DNA of 64,000 nt, taken from JAJPKK01 sp963800215 (GTDB lineage Bacteria; Pseudomonadota; Alphaproteobacteria; Rhizobiales; Xanthobacteraceae). Each line of letters starts with the position of its first letter. The first letter of the stretch is position 1. Under the pieces are notes generated by a model. That model was not told the origin of the DNA. It worked only from the letters and a program-made list of their open reading frames with translations, and did no database searches. The position numbers and the translations under genes were made by a program. Positions 27,853 through 36,251 of the stretch are shown here, one piece after another. The stretch is from NCBI GenBank assembly GCA_963800215.1, contig CAWCZY010000010.1, forward strand, positions 248,001-312,000. Reading direction: 5' to 3'.

Positions 27853-28602
27853 ATGAAGGTTTTGGTGCCCGTCAAGCGGGTGATCGACTACAACGTCAAG
27901 ATCAGGGTCAAGACCGACGGCTCCGGCGTCGAGCTCGCCAATGTGAAGATGTCGATGAATCCGTTCGACGAAATCGCGGTCGAGGAGGCGATCCGTCTCA
28001 AGGAAGCGGGCAAGGCGACCGAGATCGTGGCGGTCTCGATCGGTACCGCCCAAGCCGCCGAGACGATCCGCACCGCCCTCGCCATGGGGGCCGATCGCGG
28101 CATCCTGGTCAAGGCCGACGGCATCGTCGAGCCCCTGGCGGTGGCGAAGATCCTCAAGGGCGTGGTCGACGCGGAGCAGCCCGGGCTGGTCATCCTCGGC
28201 AAGCAGGCGATCGACGACGACTGCAACCAGACCGGCCAGATGCTGGCGGCCCTGCTCGGCTGGCCGCAGGGCACCTTCGCGTCCAAGCTGGAGATCGACG
28301 GCGACACCATCGCGGTCACCCGCGAGGTCGATGGCGGCCTGCAGACCGTCAGGCTCAAGACCCCGGCGATCGTCACCACCGACCTGCGGCTCAACGAGCC
28401 GCGCTACGCCTCGCTGCCAAACATCATGAAGGCGAAGAAGAAGCCGATCGCGGACAAGACGCCGGCCGATTACGGGGTCGACACCGCGCCGCGCCTCGAA
28501 GTGCTCAAGACCACCGAGCCGCCGGTGCGCAAGGCCGGCGCCAAGGTCGGCTCGGTGGCCGAGTTGGTCGGCAAGCTCAAAAACGAAGCAGGAATCCTGT
28601 GA
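27853..28602 (+). CDS. etfB: Electron transfer flavoprotein beta subunit
   Basis: A 249-residue AMP-binding subunit of ETF, which passes electrons from acyl-CoA dehydrogenases to ETF-quinone oxidoreductase. It has MKVLVPVKRVIDYNVKIRVK at the start, NPFDEIAVEEAIRLKE, the AMP/FAD loop and LGKQAIDDDCNQTGQMLAA, and the recognition-loop region LPNIMKAKKKPI. CTGGAGAG precedes the ATG. It is followed by etfA after one base. Mcd at 21100 is a likely electron donor. Confidence 0.96.
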   Translation: MKVLVPVKRVIDYNVKIRVKTDGSGVELANVKMSMNPFDEIAVEEAIRLKEAGKATEIVAVSIGTAQAAETIRTALAMGADRGILVKADGIVEPLAVAKILKGVVDAEQPGLVILGKQAIDDDCNQTGQMLAALLGWPQGTFASKLEIDGDTIAVTREVDGGLQTVRLKTPAIVTTDLRLNEPRYASLPNIMKAKKKPIADKTPADYGVDTAPRLEVLKTTEPPVRKAGAKVGSVAELVGKLKNEAGIL

Positions 28603-28603
28603 G

Positions 28604-29548
28604 ATGGCGACCCTCCTCGTTGCCGAGCACGACAACAAGAGCCTCAAGGACACGACCGCCAAGACGCTGACCGCGGCGACCGCGATCGGCTCCGAGGTCC
28701 ATGTGCTCGTCGCCGGCAAGGATTGCCGTCCCGCCGCCGAGGCCGCAGCCAAGCTCGCCGGGGTCGCCAAGGTGCTCGTCGCCGACGGCGCGCCCTACGC
28801 GCACATGCTCGCCGAGCCGATGGCGGCGCTGATCGTCGCGCTGGCGCCGGGCTACGAGACCATCATGGCGCCGGCCACCGCCAACGCGAAGAACTTCATG
28901 CCCCGGGTCGCGGCGCTGCTCGACGTGATGCAGGTCTCCGAGATCGTCAAGGTGATCGCGCCCGACACCTTCGAGCGCTTGATCTATGCCGGGAATGCGG
29001 TGCAGACCGTGCGCTCCAAGGACGCCAAGAAGGTGATCACGGTGCGCACCTCGACCTTCCAGGCGGCCGGCGACGGCGGCGCGGCCGCGATCGAGGCGGT
29101 GACGCCTGCCGCCGACCCCGGCCTTTCCAGCTTCGTCGGCGAGGAGCTGTCGAAGACCGACCGGCCCGAGCTGACCTCGGCGCGCATCATCATCTCCGGC
29201 GGCCGCGCCATGGCGTCGCGGGAGAACTTCGCCAAGTACATCGAGCCGGTGGCCGACAAGCTCGGCGCCGCGGTCGGCGCCTCGCGCGCCGCCGTCGACG
29301 CCGGCTACGCGCCCAACGACTGGCAGGTCGGGCAGACCGGCAAGGTGGTCGCGCCCGAGCTCTATGTCGCGGTCGGCATCTCCGGCGCGATCCAGCATCT
29401 CGCCGGCATGAAGGATTCCAAGGTCATCGTGGCGATCAACAAGGACGAGGAAGCGCCGATCTTCCAGGTCGCCGATTACGGCCTGGTGGCCGATCTCTTC
29501 AAGGCACTCCCGGAACTCGCCGACGAACTCGGCAAGCTCGGCCGCTGA
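28604..29548 (+). CDS. etfA: Electron transfer flavoprotein alpha subunit
   Basis: A 314-residue FAD-binding subunit. The C-terminal FAD domain is clear: GGRAMASRENF, GASRAAVDAGYAPNDWQVGQ, TGKVVAPELYVAVGISGAIQ and the closing VADYGLVADLF. The first 190 residues form the N-terminal Rossmann-like domain. It starts one base after the etfB stop, with the ribosome site AGGAATC inside etfB. The heterodimer serves Mcd and fatty acid oxidation. 3-Hydroxybutyryl-CoA dehydrogenase follows 209 bases later, the common etfBA-paaH order in Rhizobiales. Confidence 0.96.
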   Translation: MATLLVAEHDNKSLKDTTAKTLTAATAIGSEVHVLVAGKDCRPAAEAAAKLAGVAKVLVADGAPYAHMLAEPMAALIVALAPGYETIMAPATANAKNFMPRVAALLDVMQVSEIVKVIAPDTFERLIYAGNAVQTVRSKDAKKVITVRTSTFQAAGDGGAAAIEAVTPAADPGLSSFVGEELSKTDRPELTSARIIISGGRAMASRENFAKYIEPVADKLGAAVGASRAAVDAGYAPNDWQVGQTGKVVAPELYVAVGISGAIQHLAGMKDSKVIVAINKDEEAPIFQVADYGLVADLFKALPELADELGKLGR

Positions 29549-29579
29549 AGGGGACGGCTGTAAACGTTAACGGCAGAAT

Positions 29580-29630
29580 GGCGAAAGGTAGCGGTCTTTT
29601 CGGACAAGATCGTGCGCTAGATCGAAACGA
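29580..29630 (+). repeat. Dispersed repeat family R1, degenerate copy c
   Basis: GCGAAAGGTAGCGG-TCTTTTCGGACAAGATCG and GTGCGCTAGATCG keep the order of R1 elements but the hairpin is damaged. It lies between etfA and the 3-hydroxybutyryl-CoA dehydrogenase gene. Confidence 0.5.
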
Positions 29631-29757
29631 GAGTGCCCGTGCGGTTTCATGGGGCTCTGACAAATGGCGCCCTGGGCGGTGGTGACGCGATACGCTTCGC
29701 AGTAGAACTTCGCCTCGGCGCATTTTGCGGGATGGCTCGAAAGGCCAGCGGACGGAC

Positions 29758-30633
29758 ATGAACATTCACCGGGTAGGCGTCATCGGCGCCGGTCAGATGG
29801 GCAGCGGCATTGCCCATGTGTGCGCGCTTGCGGGCTTCCACGTCGCGCTCAACGACGTGTCGGAGGAGCGAGTCAAGGCCGGCATCGCCACCATCAACGG
29901 CAACATGGCGCGCCAGGTGTCGAAGAACGCCATCAGCGAAGGCGAGCGCCAGGCCGCGCTCGGGCGCATCGCGCCGGCGCCGGCCATCGATGGGCTGGCG
30001 GACTGCGATTTCGTCGTCGAGACGGCGATCGAGAAGGAAGAGGTCAAACGCAAGATCCTCGCCGCGCTCTGCCCGGTGCTCAAGGAGAGCGCGATCATCG
30101 GCACCAACACCTCGTCGATCTCGATCACCCGGCTCGCCGCCTCCACCGACCGGCCGGAACGCTTCATCGGCGTCCACTTCATGAACCCGGTGCCGGTGAT
30201 GGAGCTCGTCGAGGTGATCCGCGGCATCGCCACCGACGACGCCACCTACGAGACCACCAAGGCCTTCATCACCAAGCTCGGCAAGAAGATCGCGGTGGCC
30301 GAGGATTTCCCCGCCTTCATCGTCAACCGCATCCTGCTGCCGATGATCAACGAGGCGATCTACACGCTCTACGAAGGCGTCGGCTCGGTCGATGCCATCG
30401 ATACTGCCATGAAGCTCGGCGCCCACCATCCCATGGGCCCGCTCGAGCTCGCCGACTTCATCGGCCTCGACACCTGCCTCTCGGTGATGCAGGTGCTCCA
30501 TGAGGGGCTGGCGGACTCCAAGTACCGCCCGTGCCCGCTCCTGGTGAAATACGTCGAGGCCGGCTGGCTCGGCCGCAAGACCAAGCGCGGCTTCTACGAT
30601 TATCGCGGCGAGAAGCCGGTGCCGACGCGGTAG
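29758..30633 (+). CDS. 3-Hydroxybutyryl-CoA dehydrogenase
   Basis: A 291-residue NAD(P)-dependent enzyme interconverting acetoacetyl-CoA and 3-hydroxybutyryl-CoA. The N-terminal Rossmann site is VGVIGAGQMGSGIAHV. The catalytic His lies in GVHFMNPVPVMELVE with the partner Glu in DFVVETAIE. The C-terminal dimer domain contains FPAFIVNRILLPMINEAI and GAHHPMGPLELADFIGLD. The ATG at 29758 gives the usual length. In this neighbourhood it links the PHB/acetoacetyl-CoA pool to the EMC pathway and to fatty acid degradation. The gene name varies (hbdA, paaH, fadB2), so none is given. Confidence 0.94.
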   Translation: MNIHRVGVIGAGQMGSGIAHVCALAGFHVALNDVSEERVKAGIATINGNMARQVSKNAISEGERQAALGRIAPAPAIDGLADCDFVVETAIEKEEVKRKILAALCPVLKESAIIGTNTSSISITRLAASTDRPERFIGVHFMNPVPVMELVEVIRGIATDDATYETTKAFITKLGKKIAVAEDFPAFIVNRILLPMINEAIYTLYEGVGSVDAIDTAMKLGAHHPMGPLELADFIGLDTCLSVMQVLHEGLADSKYRPCPLLVKYVEAGWLGRKTKRGFYDYRGEKPVPTR

Positions 30634-30659
30634 GGTTGTTCGTTCAGGACATTTGCACC

Positions 30660-30768
30660 GTCATTCCGGGGCGCCGCGTCAGCGGCGAACCCGGAATCCA
30701 GACCACCTCACCGACCGCACCGTCGACTGGATTCCGGGTTCGCGCAAGCGCGCGCCCCGGAATGACGC
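30660..30768. repeat. Dispersed repeat family R2, copy b
   Basis: TCATTCCGGGGCGCCGCG and, 60 bases on, GCGCGCGCCCCGGAATGAC are inverted ends. The interior has GAACCCGGAATCCAG and its inverse CTGGATTCCGGGTTC, so it can fold as a long cruciform. It lies between two convergent genes. Confidence 0.8.
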
Positions 30769-30781
30769 GCTGTCGCCCCGC

Positions 30782-31762
30782 CTACTGCGACCGCGTCGCC
30801 GGCTTGATCCCCATCTCCTTTGCGATCGCCGCGACGGGCGCGCGCTGCTGCTCGATCGAGGCGGCGAATTCCGCCGGGCCTCCGGGGTTGACGATCTGGC
30901 CGGTGGAAACCAGGCGCGCGACGATGAAGGGATCGGCGGCGACCGCCTCGACGTCGGCGGCGATGCGCTCGCGGATATCGGCGGCGAGATCTCGCGGCCC
31001 GAACAGGCCGGCGAGGCCGTCGAATGCCAGTGCCGGATAGCCGGCCTCGGTTACGGTGGGAATGTCCGGCTCGTCGGGAGCCCGCGCGCTGTTGCTGACG
31101 GCAATAAGCTTCGCCTTGCCGGCCTCGATCTGCGGCCGCACGATGGCGAGCGCGCCCCAATAAAACTGGATGCGTCCCTCGGCGAGGTCGGTGGAGGCCT
31201 GCACGGTGTCGCGATAGGGCACCTTGGACATGTCCAGGTTGGCGTTCTTGAGGAACGATTCGAACAGGAAATCGCTGATGCCGGTCGCGGTCGCCCAGTT
31301 GAGCTTGCCGCTGCGCTCGCGGGCTTGGGCGAACAGTTCCGCCAGCGATCCGACCTTCATGGCGGACGGCACCACGATGGCCACGACCGTGTTCGAAACC
31401 CGCGCGATCGGCGCCAGATCGGCGGCGTCATAGGGCAGCTTGTCGTGGAGGAAGGGATGCGCGACGAAGGTGGAGGACGGCGTGAACAGCAGGGTGTGAT
31501 CGTCATGGGCGCCGACGAAGGCGCTGATCCCGACGATGCCGTCGCCACCGGGACGGTTCTCCACCACCACCGGCTTGCCCCAGCGCGTCGACAGCCTCTC
31601 GGCGAACAGCCGTGCCGCGATGTCGACCCCGCTGCCCGGGCCCAGCGGCACGATGAACCGGACGTTTCGCGTCGGCCAGGTCTGCGCCGCGGACGGGGAG
31701 GCCGCGGCCATGAACGCCAGCCCGGCGCAGATCGCCGCGGCCGCGAGACGAATGAGCATCAT
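30782..31762 (-). CDS. Tripartite tricarboxylate transporter substrate-binding protein (Bug family)
   Basis: A 326-residue periplasmic binding protein. An N-terminal signal peptide (LAAAAICAGLAFMAAASPSA) is followed by WPTRNVRFIVPLGPGSGVDI, the canonical Bug start, then VENRPGGDGIVG and a C-terminal EMGIKPATR. Such proteins bind carboxylates, nicotinate or aromatic acids. No TctA/TctB membrane partners are nearby, which is normal for the many solitary Bug genes of Rhizobiales and Burkholderiales. Ligand unknown. Confidence 0.9.
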   Translation of the reverse strand: MMLIRLAAAAICAGLAFMAAASPSAAQTWPTRNVRFIVPLGPGSGVDIAARLFAERLSTRWGKPVVVENRPGGDGIVGISAFVGAHDDHTLLFTPSSTFVAHPFLHDKLPYDAADLAPIARVSNTVVAIVVPSAMKVGSLAELFAQARERSGKLNWATATGISDFLFESFLKNANLDMSKVPYRDTVQASTDLAEGRIQFYWGALAIVRPQIEAGKAKLIAVSNSARAPDEPDIPTVTEAGYPALAFDGLAGLFGPRDLAADIRERIAADVEAVAADPFIVARLVSTGQIVNPGGPAEFAASIEQQRAPVAAIAKEMGIKPATRSQ

Positions 31763-31874
31763 GAACCTCCCGTGTTCCTGGCGTCACTCGCGCCCGGCTC
31801 CGCGCGGAAAGCTACCACGGGGCCGGTTCGCGCACATGGGCCCGCATGTCACAGGAAGGCGGGTTGGCGCAAGT

Positions 31875-32783
31875 TCACCCGTGCTTGATGAAGGTGCCGT
31901 TGTTGAGCTCGGCGACCGCCTGCTGCAGCTCGGCCTTGGTGTTCATCACGATCGGGCCATACCAGGCGACCGGCTCCTCGATGGGCTTGCCCGAGACCAG
32001 GAGAAACCGGATGCCTTCGTCGCCGGCTTCGACCGAGACCTCGTCGCCGCTGTCGAACAGCACCAGGGAGCGGTTGCCGGTGCGCTCGCGCACCAAGGTA
32101 TCGCCGGCGGCGGTTTCCTTCTCGGTCAGCACGCCGAACGGTTTCGATGCGCCGGAGAAGCTGCCGGAGCCTTCGAACACATAGGCGAAGGCGTGCCGGC
32201 CGATCTCCACCGGCAAGGTCTTGCGCTTGCCGGGCGGAACGGAGATGTCGAGATAGCGCGGTTCGGCCGCGGTCCCGTCCACCGGGCCGCGCTTGCCCCA
32301 GAACTCGCCGCAGATCACCCGCACCCGGGTGCCGTCGTCGTCGACCACGTCGGGAATCTCGATGGCGGGAATGTCCTGGTAGCGCGGCGCGGTCATCTTG
32401 AGGGAGGCCGGCAGGTTCGCCCACAGTTGAAAGCCGTGCATGCGTCCGCGCGGGTCGCCGTGCGGCATTTCCTGGTGCAGGATGCCGCTGCCCGCGGTCA
32501 TCCATTGCACGTCGCCGGCGCCGAGCCTGCCCTTGTTGCCCAGGCTGTCGGCGTGCTCGACCGTGCCGGACAGCACATAGGTGATGGTCTCGATGCCGCG
32601 GTGCGGGTGCCAGGGAAAGCCGGCGCGATAGTCCTCGGGGCGGTCGTTGCGGAAGTCGTCGAGCAGCAGGAACGGGTCGAAATCGCCGGTGTCGCCGAAG
32701 CCGAAGGCGCGGTGAAGCTTCACCCCGGCGCCTTCCATGGTGGGCGTGGATTTGACGATGCGCTTGATTGGTCGGATGGACAT
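31875..32783 (-). CDS. Pirin family bicupin protein
   Basis: A 302-residue pirin. The N-terminal cupin has metal ligands in HPHRGIET (His 59, His 61) and in ILHQEMP (His 103, Glu 105), the complete four-residue set, and the C-terminal cupin includes GKPIEEPVAWYGPIVMNT. Bacterial pirins can act as quercetinase-like dioxygenases or as regulators of pyruvate metabolism; the reaction cannot be told from sequence. It is cytoplasmic. It stands alone, with the divergent or convergent neighbours unrelated. Confidence 0.9.
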   Translation of the reverse strand: MSIRPIKRIVKSTPTMEGAGVKLHRAFGFGDTGDFDPFLLLDDFRNDRPEDYRAGFPWHPHRGIETITYVLSGTVEHADSLGNKGRLGAGDVQWMTAGSGILHQEMPHGDPRGRMHGFQLWANLPASLKMTAPRYQDIPAIEIPDVVDDDGTRVRVICGEFWGKRGPVDGTAAEPRYLDISVPPGKRKTLPVEIGRHAFAYVFEGSGSFSGASKPFGVLTEKETAAGDTLVRERTGNRSLVLFDSGDEVSVEAGDEGIRFLLVSGKPIEEPVAWYGPIVMNTKAELQQAVAELNNGTFIKHG

Positions 32784-32922
32784 GGCGGCCCTCTTCTCTG
32801 AGCCGCTTATCTGGATACGGGGGGTGGTTTCGTCCAGATCACCCCCTGCATGGGCGGATTGCGCCGCCCGACTGTGGAGCCGCAGGGCGGGCTTGCTCCA
32901 GCCCGCCGCGTGCCGTCCGGTC

Positions 32923-33219
32923 TCAGTAATACCGGTGCGGCCCGTAGTAGTGGCGCCAGGGCCGGGGCGGCCCGTAGGCGTAGGGCGGGGCGTAGACGAG
33001 GGGCGGTCCCACGACGACCTGGACCTGCGGATAGATCAGGGCGGGCACGGGCTCGACGTAAGCCGGCGCGATGTAATCCGGCACCACGTAATAGGCCGGT
33101 CCGCCGCAGCCGCAGCCCCAGCCGCCGTCGAGCAGGCCGGCGGAGGCGGGCAGCGTCGCGGTTGCGACCGCCACGGCAGACAGAAGACCCAACGCAACGC
33201 AACGAACACTCTGGCGCAC
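32923..33219 (-). CDS. Small secreted Pro/Tyr-rich protein of unknown function
   Basis: A 98-residue protein with a signal peptide (about 1-28, ending ATLPASA) and a mature part of GGWGCGCGGPAYYVVPDY followed by repeated Pro-Tyr-Ala-Pro clusters and HYYGPHRYY at the end. Two closely spaced Cys residues (GCGC) are the only notable motif. Proteins of this composition are common and uncharacterised in Bradyrhizobiaceae. GGAGG precedes the ATG. Function not assigned. Confidence 0.75.
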   Translation of the reverse strand: MRQSVRCVALGLLSAVAVATATLPASAGLLDGGWGCGCGGPAYYVVPDYIAPAYVEPVPALIYPQVQVVVGPPLVYAPPYAYGPPRPWRHYYGPHRYY

Positions 33220-33571
33220 GGGAAACCTCCATGATCAAGGCCGCCGTCCACCGCGGAGCCGAATCTTTGCGGGAACAGCGCGCATCACGGTTATGAAGGG
33301 GGGCGCGCTTAAATCAAGCGATGGGCGAGATTAGCATTAATTTTCAGTAATTTCTCGGCGTTGGCGGCGGCCGGCGGAGCGCCCTGCGTCGACTGCGTCG
33401 TGCGCGCTGGACGAACCCGCTTCCGGCAACCTGCCGACAACAGGGACTCGACCTCGCAGCCGCGTCCGGGGCATGCTCCGGCGTTCGCCGTTTCGCCGAA
33501 GACCGGCATTCCCGACCGTGGCGCGCACAGCGGCGGATGGGTGCACGGGGCGAGCCCACAGGGAGGAAAAC
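33220..33571. other. Divergent intergenic region before the PQQ dehydrogenase
   Basis: About 350 bases. The centre (33310-33355) is AT-rich and may hold promoters for both flanking genes. No gene is supported. A GGGAGG ribosome site lies at its right end. Confidence 0.5.
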
Positions 33572-35335
33572 ATGAAACGTAAAACCGCTCCGCTCGGAAG
33601 ACCCGGTCTGTACGGAAAGCGTCTGACAATGGCCGCTTTCGGCTATGCGGCGGTGGCCGCGGGCGCCGCGCCCGCGCCCGCCGCGGACCTGACCTATGAG
33701 CGTCTCCTCAATCCGGAGCCGCAGAACTGGCTCATGAACCATCACGACTACACGTCGCAGCGATTCTCCGCACTCGACGCCATCAACAAGGGCAACGTCA
33801 AGAACCTGCGGCTTGTGTTCGCCGTCGGGCTCGGCGGCACCTCCACCAATGAAAGCCTCGAAGCGACCCCGCTGGTCGAGGACGGATTCATGTACGTGGT
33901 CGACAGCTGGGGCATCGTTTCCAAGATCGACGTGCGCTCGGGCGCTGCCGGCAGGTTTGTGTGGAAGATGGACCCCAAGCTGGAGAAGCAGGACCGCAAC
34001 CGCGGCGTCGCGCTGTGGCAAAATCTCGTGATCTCCGTCACCGGCTATGCCGGGCGGGTGATCGCGACCGACAAGGAGACCGGCGCGATCGTGTGGGACA
34101 AGAGCCTGCTCGACCAAGCCGACCTCGAACTCACCGCCGCGCCGCTCGCGCTGGAGAATTCCATCGTGATCGGCGGCTCCGGCGGCGACCGCGGCTTGCG
34201 CAACTGGGTGGCCGCGCTCGACCCCAGGACCGGCAACATCCAGTGGAAGACCTATTCGATCCCGGCTCCCGGCGAGCCCGGCAGCGAGACCTGGAAGGAC
34301 AATCACGGGGCATGGCAGACCGGCGGCGGCGCCTTCTACGTCACCGGTGCTTATGATCCCGCCGCCAATCTCACCTATTGGGGCTCCGGCAACGCCGTTC
34401 CCGCCTACAACTCCACCTATCGTCCCGGCGACAATCTCTACACTTCGAGCGCGATCGCTTTCGACGCGGCGACCGGCAAGATCAGATGGTTCCACCAATA
34501 CACGCCGAACGACAACCGCGACTATGACGAGACCGGCAGCCACATCATCATCGATACCAAGGTGAACGGCGAGGATCGCAAAATCCTGTCCCATGCCGGA
34601 CGCAACGGCTTCGAGTACACCTTCGACCGGCTCAACGGGCAGTTCCTCAAGGCCGCCCAGCACGTCAAGGAAGCCAACTGGACCAAGGGCATCGATCCCA
34701 AGACCGGCAAGCCGCTCGAATATGATCCGGCCAAGGACCTCCAGCTCTATGCCGAGCCCGCCAATGCCAATCAGGACAAGCTGGCCCGCAAGGTGTGCCC
34801 GACCATCGCCGGCGGCACCAATTTCTGGCCGGCGTCCTACAGCCGCAAGACCAGCCTCCTGTACATCCCGACCTTCGAAGGCTGCAGCCGTGTCGCGCCG
34901 GACGTCGGCGCGCATGTGAAGGGCAAATTCATGGGCGGCACCGCCGGCCCCGACGGCCTCGTCACCGGCGGCCTCGTGATGTTCGATCCCGTAGCCGGCG
35001 AGGTCAAGAAGCGCGTCGACTTGCCGTATCCGAATGCGGCCGGCGTGCTCTCCACCGCCGGCGGCATCGTCGTAACCGCCATGATCGACGGCACCATCCT
35101 CGCCTATGACGACCAGACCCTGGACGAGCTGTGGCGGATCAATGTCGGCTCCGGCTTCAACGCCCCGCCGATGACCTATGCGGTGAACGGCAAGCAATAC
35201 ATCGCCATCGCGTCGGGCCTGTGCTGCGGCGGCCCCGGCGCGGCCCCGCCCCGCAACACCAGGAGCCAGGTGACCCGCAACCCCGAACTGCGCCTGCAGG
35301 GCAACGCGACGATGGTCTACGTGTTCGGGCTGTAG
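33572..35335 (+). CDS. PQQ-dependent alcohol dehydrogenase, lanthanide-type signature
   Basis: A 587-residue periplasmic quinoprotein with a long signal peptide (to about residue 38) and the eight-bladed propeller of methanol/ethanol dehydrogenases; no fused cytochrome domain. The catalytic Asp is in NDNRDYDETG (Asp 317), and the residue two on is also Asp (319), the mark of lanthanide-using enzymes. Asn 274 in GSGNAVPAYN matches the metal Asn. Two oddities: where relatives have a vicinal Cys-Cys next to PQQ, this protein has LEKQDRNRGVA without cysteine; and the metal-site Glu of the SGGExG loop is Asp (SGGDRG, about 206). No cytochrome c, XoxJ or PQQ synthesis gene is adjacent. Alcohol or aldehyde oxidation is expected; substrate unknown. 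Confidence 0.85.
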   Translation: MKRKTAPLGRPGLYGKRLTMAAFGYAAVAAGAAPAPAADLTYERLLNPEPQNWLMNHHDYTSQRFSALDAINKGNVKNLRLVFAVGLGGTSTNESLEATPLVEDGFMYVVDSWGIVSKIDVRSGAAGRFVWKMDPKLEKQDRNRGVALWQNLVISVTGYAGRVIATDKETGAIVWDKSLLDQADLELTAAPLALENSIVIGGSGGDRGLRNWVAALDPRTGNIQWKTYSIPAPGEPGSETWKDNHGAWQTGGGAFYVTGAYDPAANLTYWGSGNAVPAYNSTYRPGDNLYTSSAIAFDAATGKIRWFHQYTPNDNRDYDETGSHIIIDTKVNGEDRKILSHAGRNGFEYTFDRLNGQFLKAAQHVKEANWTKGIDPKTGKPLEYDPAKDLQLYAEPANANQDKLARKVCPTIAGGTNFWPASYSRKTSLLYIPTFEGCSRVAPDVGAHVKGKFMGGTAGPDGLVTGGLVMFDPVAGEVKKRVDLPYPNAAGVLSTAGGIVVTAMIDGTILAYDDQTLDELWRINVGSGFNAPPMTYAVNGKQYIAIASGLCCGGPGAAPPRNTRSQVTRNPELRLQGNATMVYVFGL

Positions 35336-35354
35336 AAGATCGGCGCAGCATAGC

Positions 35355-35399
35355 GGTTCCGGGGCGCGCGTCTTTCTTCGCGCGACCCCGGAATCCAGG
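35355..35399. repeat. Dispersed repeat family R2, short copy c
   Basis: GTTCCGGGGCGCGCG and CGCGACCCCGGAATCCAG are a half-element of R2. It lies between the convergent PQQ dehydrogenase and sigma factor genes and may end both transcripts. Confidence 0.6.
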
Positions 35400-35432
35400 C
35401 GGCGGTGCAGGGGGACGGGTCCGTCCGGTTTT

Positions 35433-36050
35433 TCAGATGCAGGTGCGGTCGAGGCCGGCTTCGCTGGCCAGGGCCGAGAGCCGCTTGCGCGCATGGAACA
35501 GGCGGGTCTTCACGGTGTTCTCCGGGATGGCGAGGATCAGCGCCGCTTCCTCGACGGACTTCTCGTGGTAGTAGACGAGGTCGACGATCTGCCGGTGCTG
35601 GGGGGAGAGCTCACCGAGGCAGCGGCGCAGGATTTCGCTGCGGTCCTTCTTCTGGACGGCGGCTTCGGGATTGTCGGCTTCGTCCTCGATCGCCTCCACG
35701 ACCTCGTCGTCGAGCTGGTCCTCGGTGCGGCGCCGCCGCGTGGCGAGCGCCTTGTAGCGCGCCATAGCGAGCATCCAGGTGGAGACCGTCGAGCGGCCTT
35801 CGAACTGGCCGGCCTGCCGCCACACGTCGAGGAACACTTCGCTGGTCAGATCCTCCGCCAGCGCGCGGTCGCCGATGAAGCGCAGGATGAACCGGAAGAC
35901 GCGGACATTGTGAGCGGTGAACAGCACCAGCATGGCGTCGCGGTCACCCTTGGCGATGCGCTCGATGAGAGCCGCATCATGGGTGGCGCAGGTAGCCGCA
36001 CCCGGCTGGATGCTCGACTTGCGATCGGAGGCCGGGGCCAAATTGTGCAT
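35433..36050 (-). CDS. ECF sigma factor
   Basis: A 205-residue sigma70-family factor with only regions 2 and 4. Region 2 includes FRFILRFIGDRALAEDLTSEVFLDVWRQA-type sequence and STVSTWMLAMARYKAL; an acidic linker follows; region 4 has LSPQHRQIVDLVYYHEKS and the helix-turn-helix IPENTVKTRLFHARKRL. There is no anti-sigma gene beside it. Two cysteines, one near the start (CATHD) and one at the end (RTCI), are the only candidates for direct redox sensing. It is convergent with the PQQ dehydrogenase; regulation of that gene is possible but unproven. Confidence 0.9.
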   Translation of the reverse strand: MHNLAPASDRKSSIQPGAATCATHDAALIERIAKGDRDAMLVLFTAHNVRVFRFILRFIGDRALAEDLTSEVFLDVWRQAGQFEGRSTVSTWMLAMARYKALATRRRRTEDQLDDEVVEAIEDEADNPEAAVQKKDRSEILRRCLGELSPQHRQIVDLVYYHEKSVEEAALILAIPENTVKTRLFHARKRLSALASEAGLDRTCI

Positions 36051-36216
36051 GGGTGTCTCCTGAAATTCGACGACACCCGCACTATGGAAGCTCCAGGCCC
36101 GAGCCTCTGTGATGAGTTCTCACACAGGCCGAAAAGTGTTGGCGCGGCCTCGGCGCGCCATCGTTTGGAGCCAGAATTTGAAAATGTCATCAATGAGTTG
36201 GATTCAAGCACCGTCT

Positions 36217-36250
36217 TGCCCGAAAGGTTTGCAGCCTTTCGGGATCATGC
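36217..36250 (-). repeat. Dispersed repeat family R1, copy d
   Basis: CCCGAAAGG-TTTGCAG-CCTTTCGGG is a perfect nine-pair hairpin followed by ATCATGC. It abuts the pheT stop codon and would serve as a transcript-end structure for pheT. Confidence 0.7.
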
Positions 36251-36251
36251 T

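Noticed and set aside
33572..35335. Calling the PQQ enzyme XoxF methanol dehydrogenase
   Set aside because: It lacks the vicinal cysteines and the XoxF neighbours (cytochrome XoxG, XoxJ); a broader family name is safer.
33344..35494. A 716-codon minus-strand frame across the PQQ dehydrogenase
   Set aside because: Antisense to a gene with a clear signal peptide and catalytic motifs; no ribosome site or homology.
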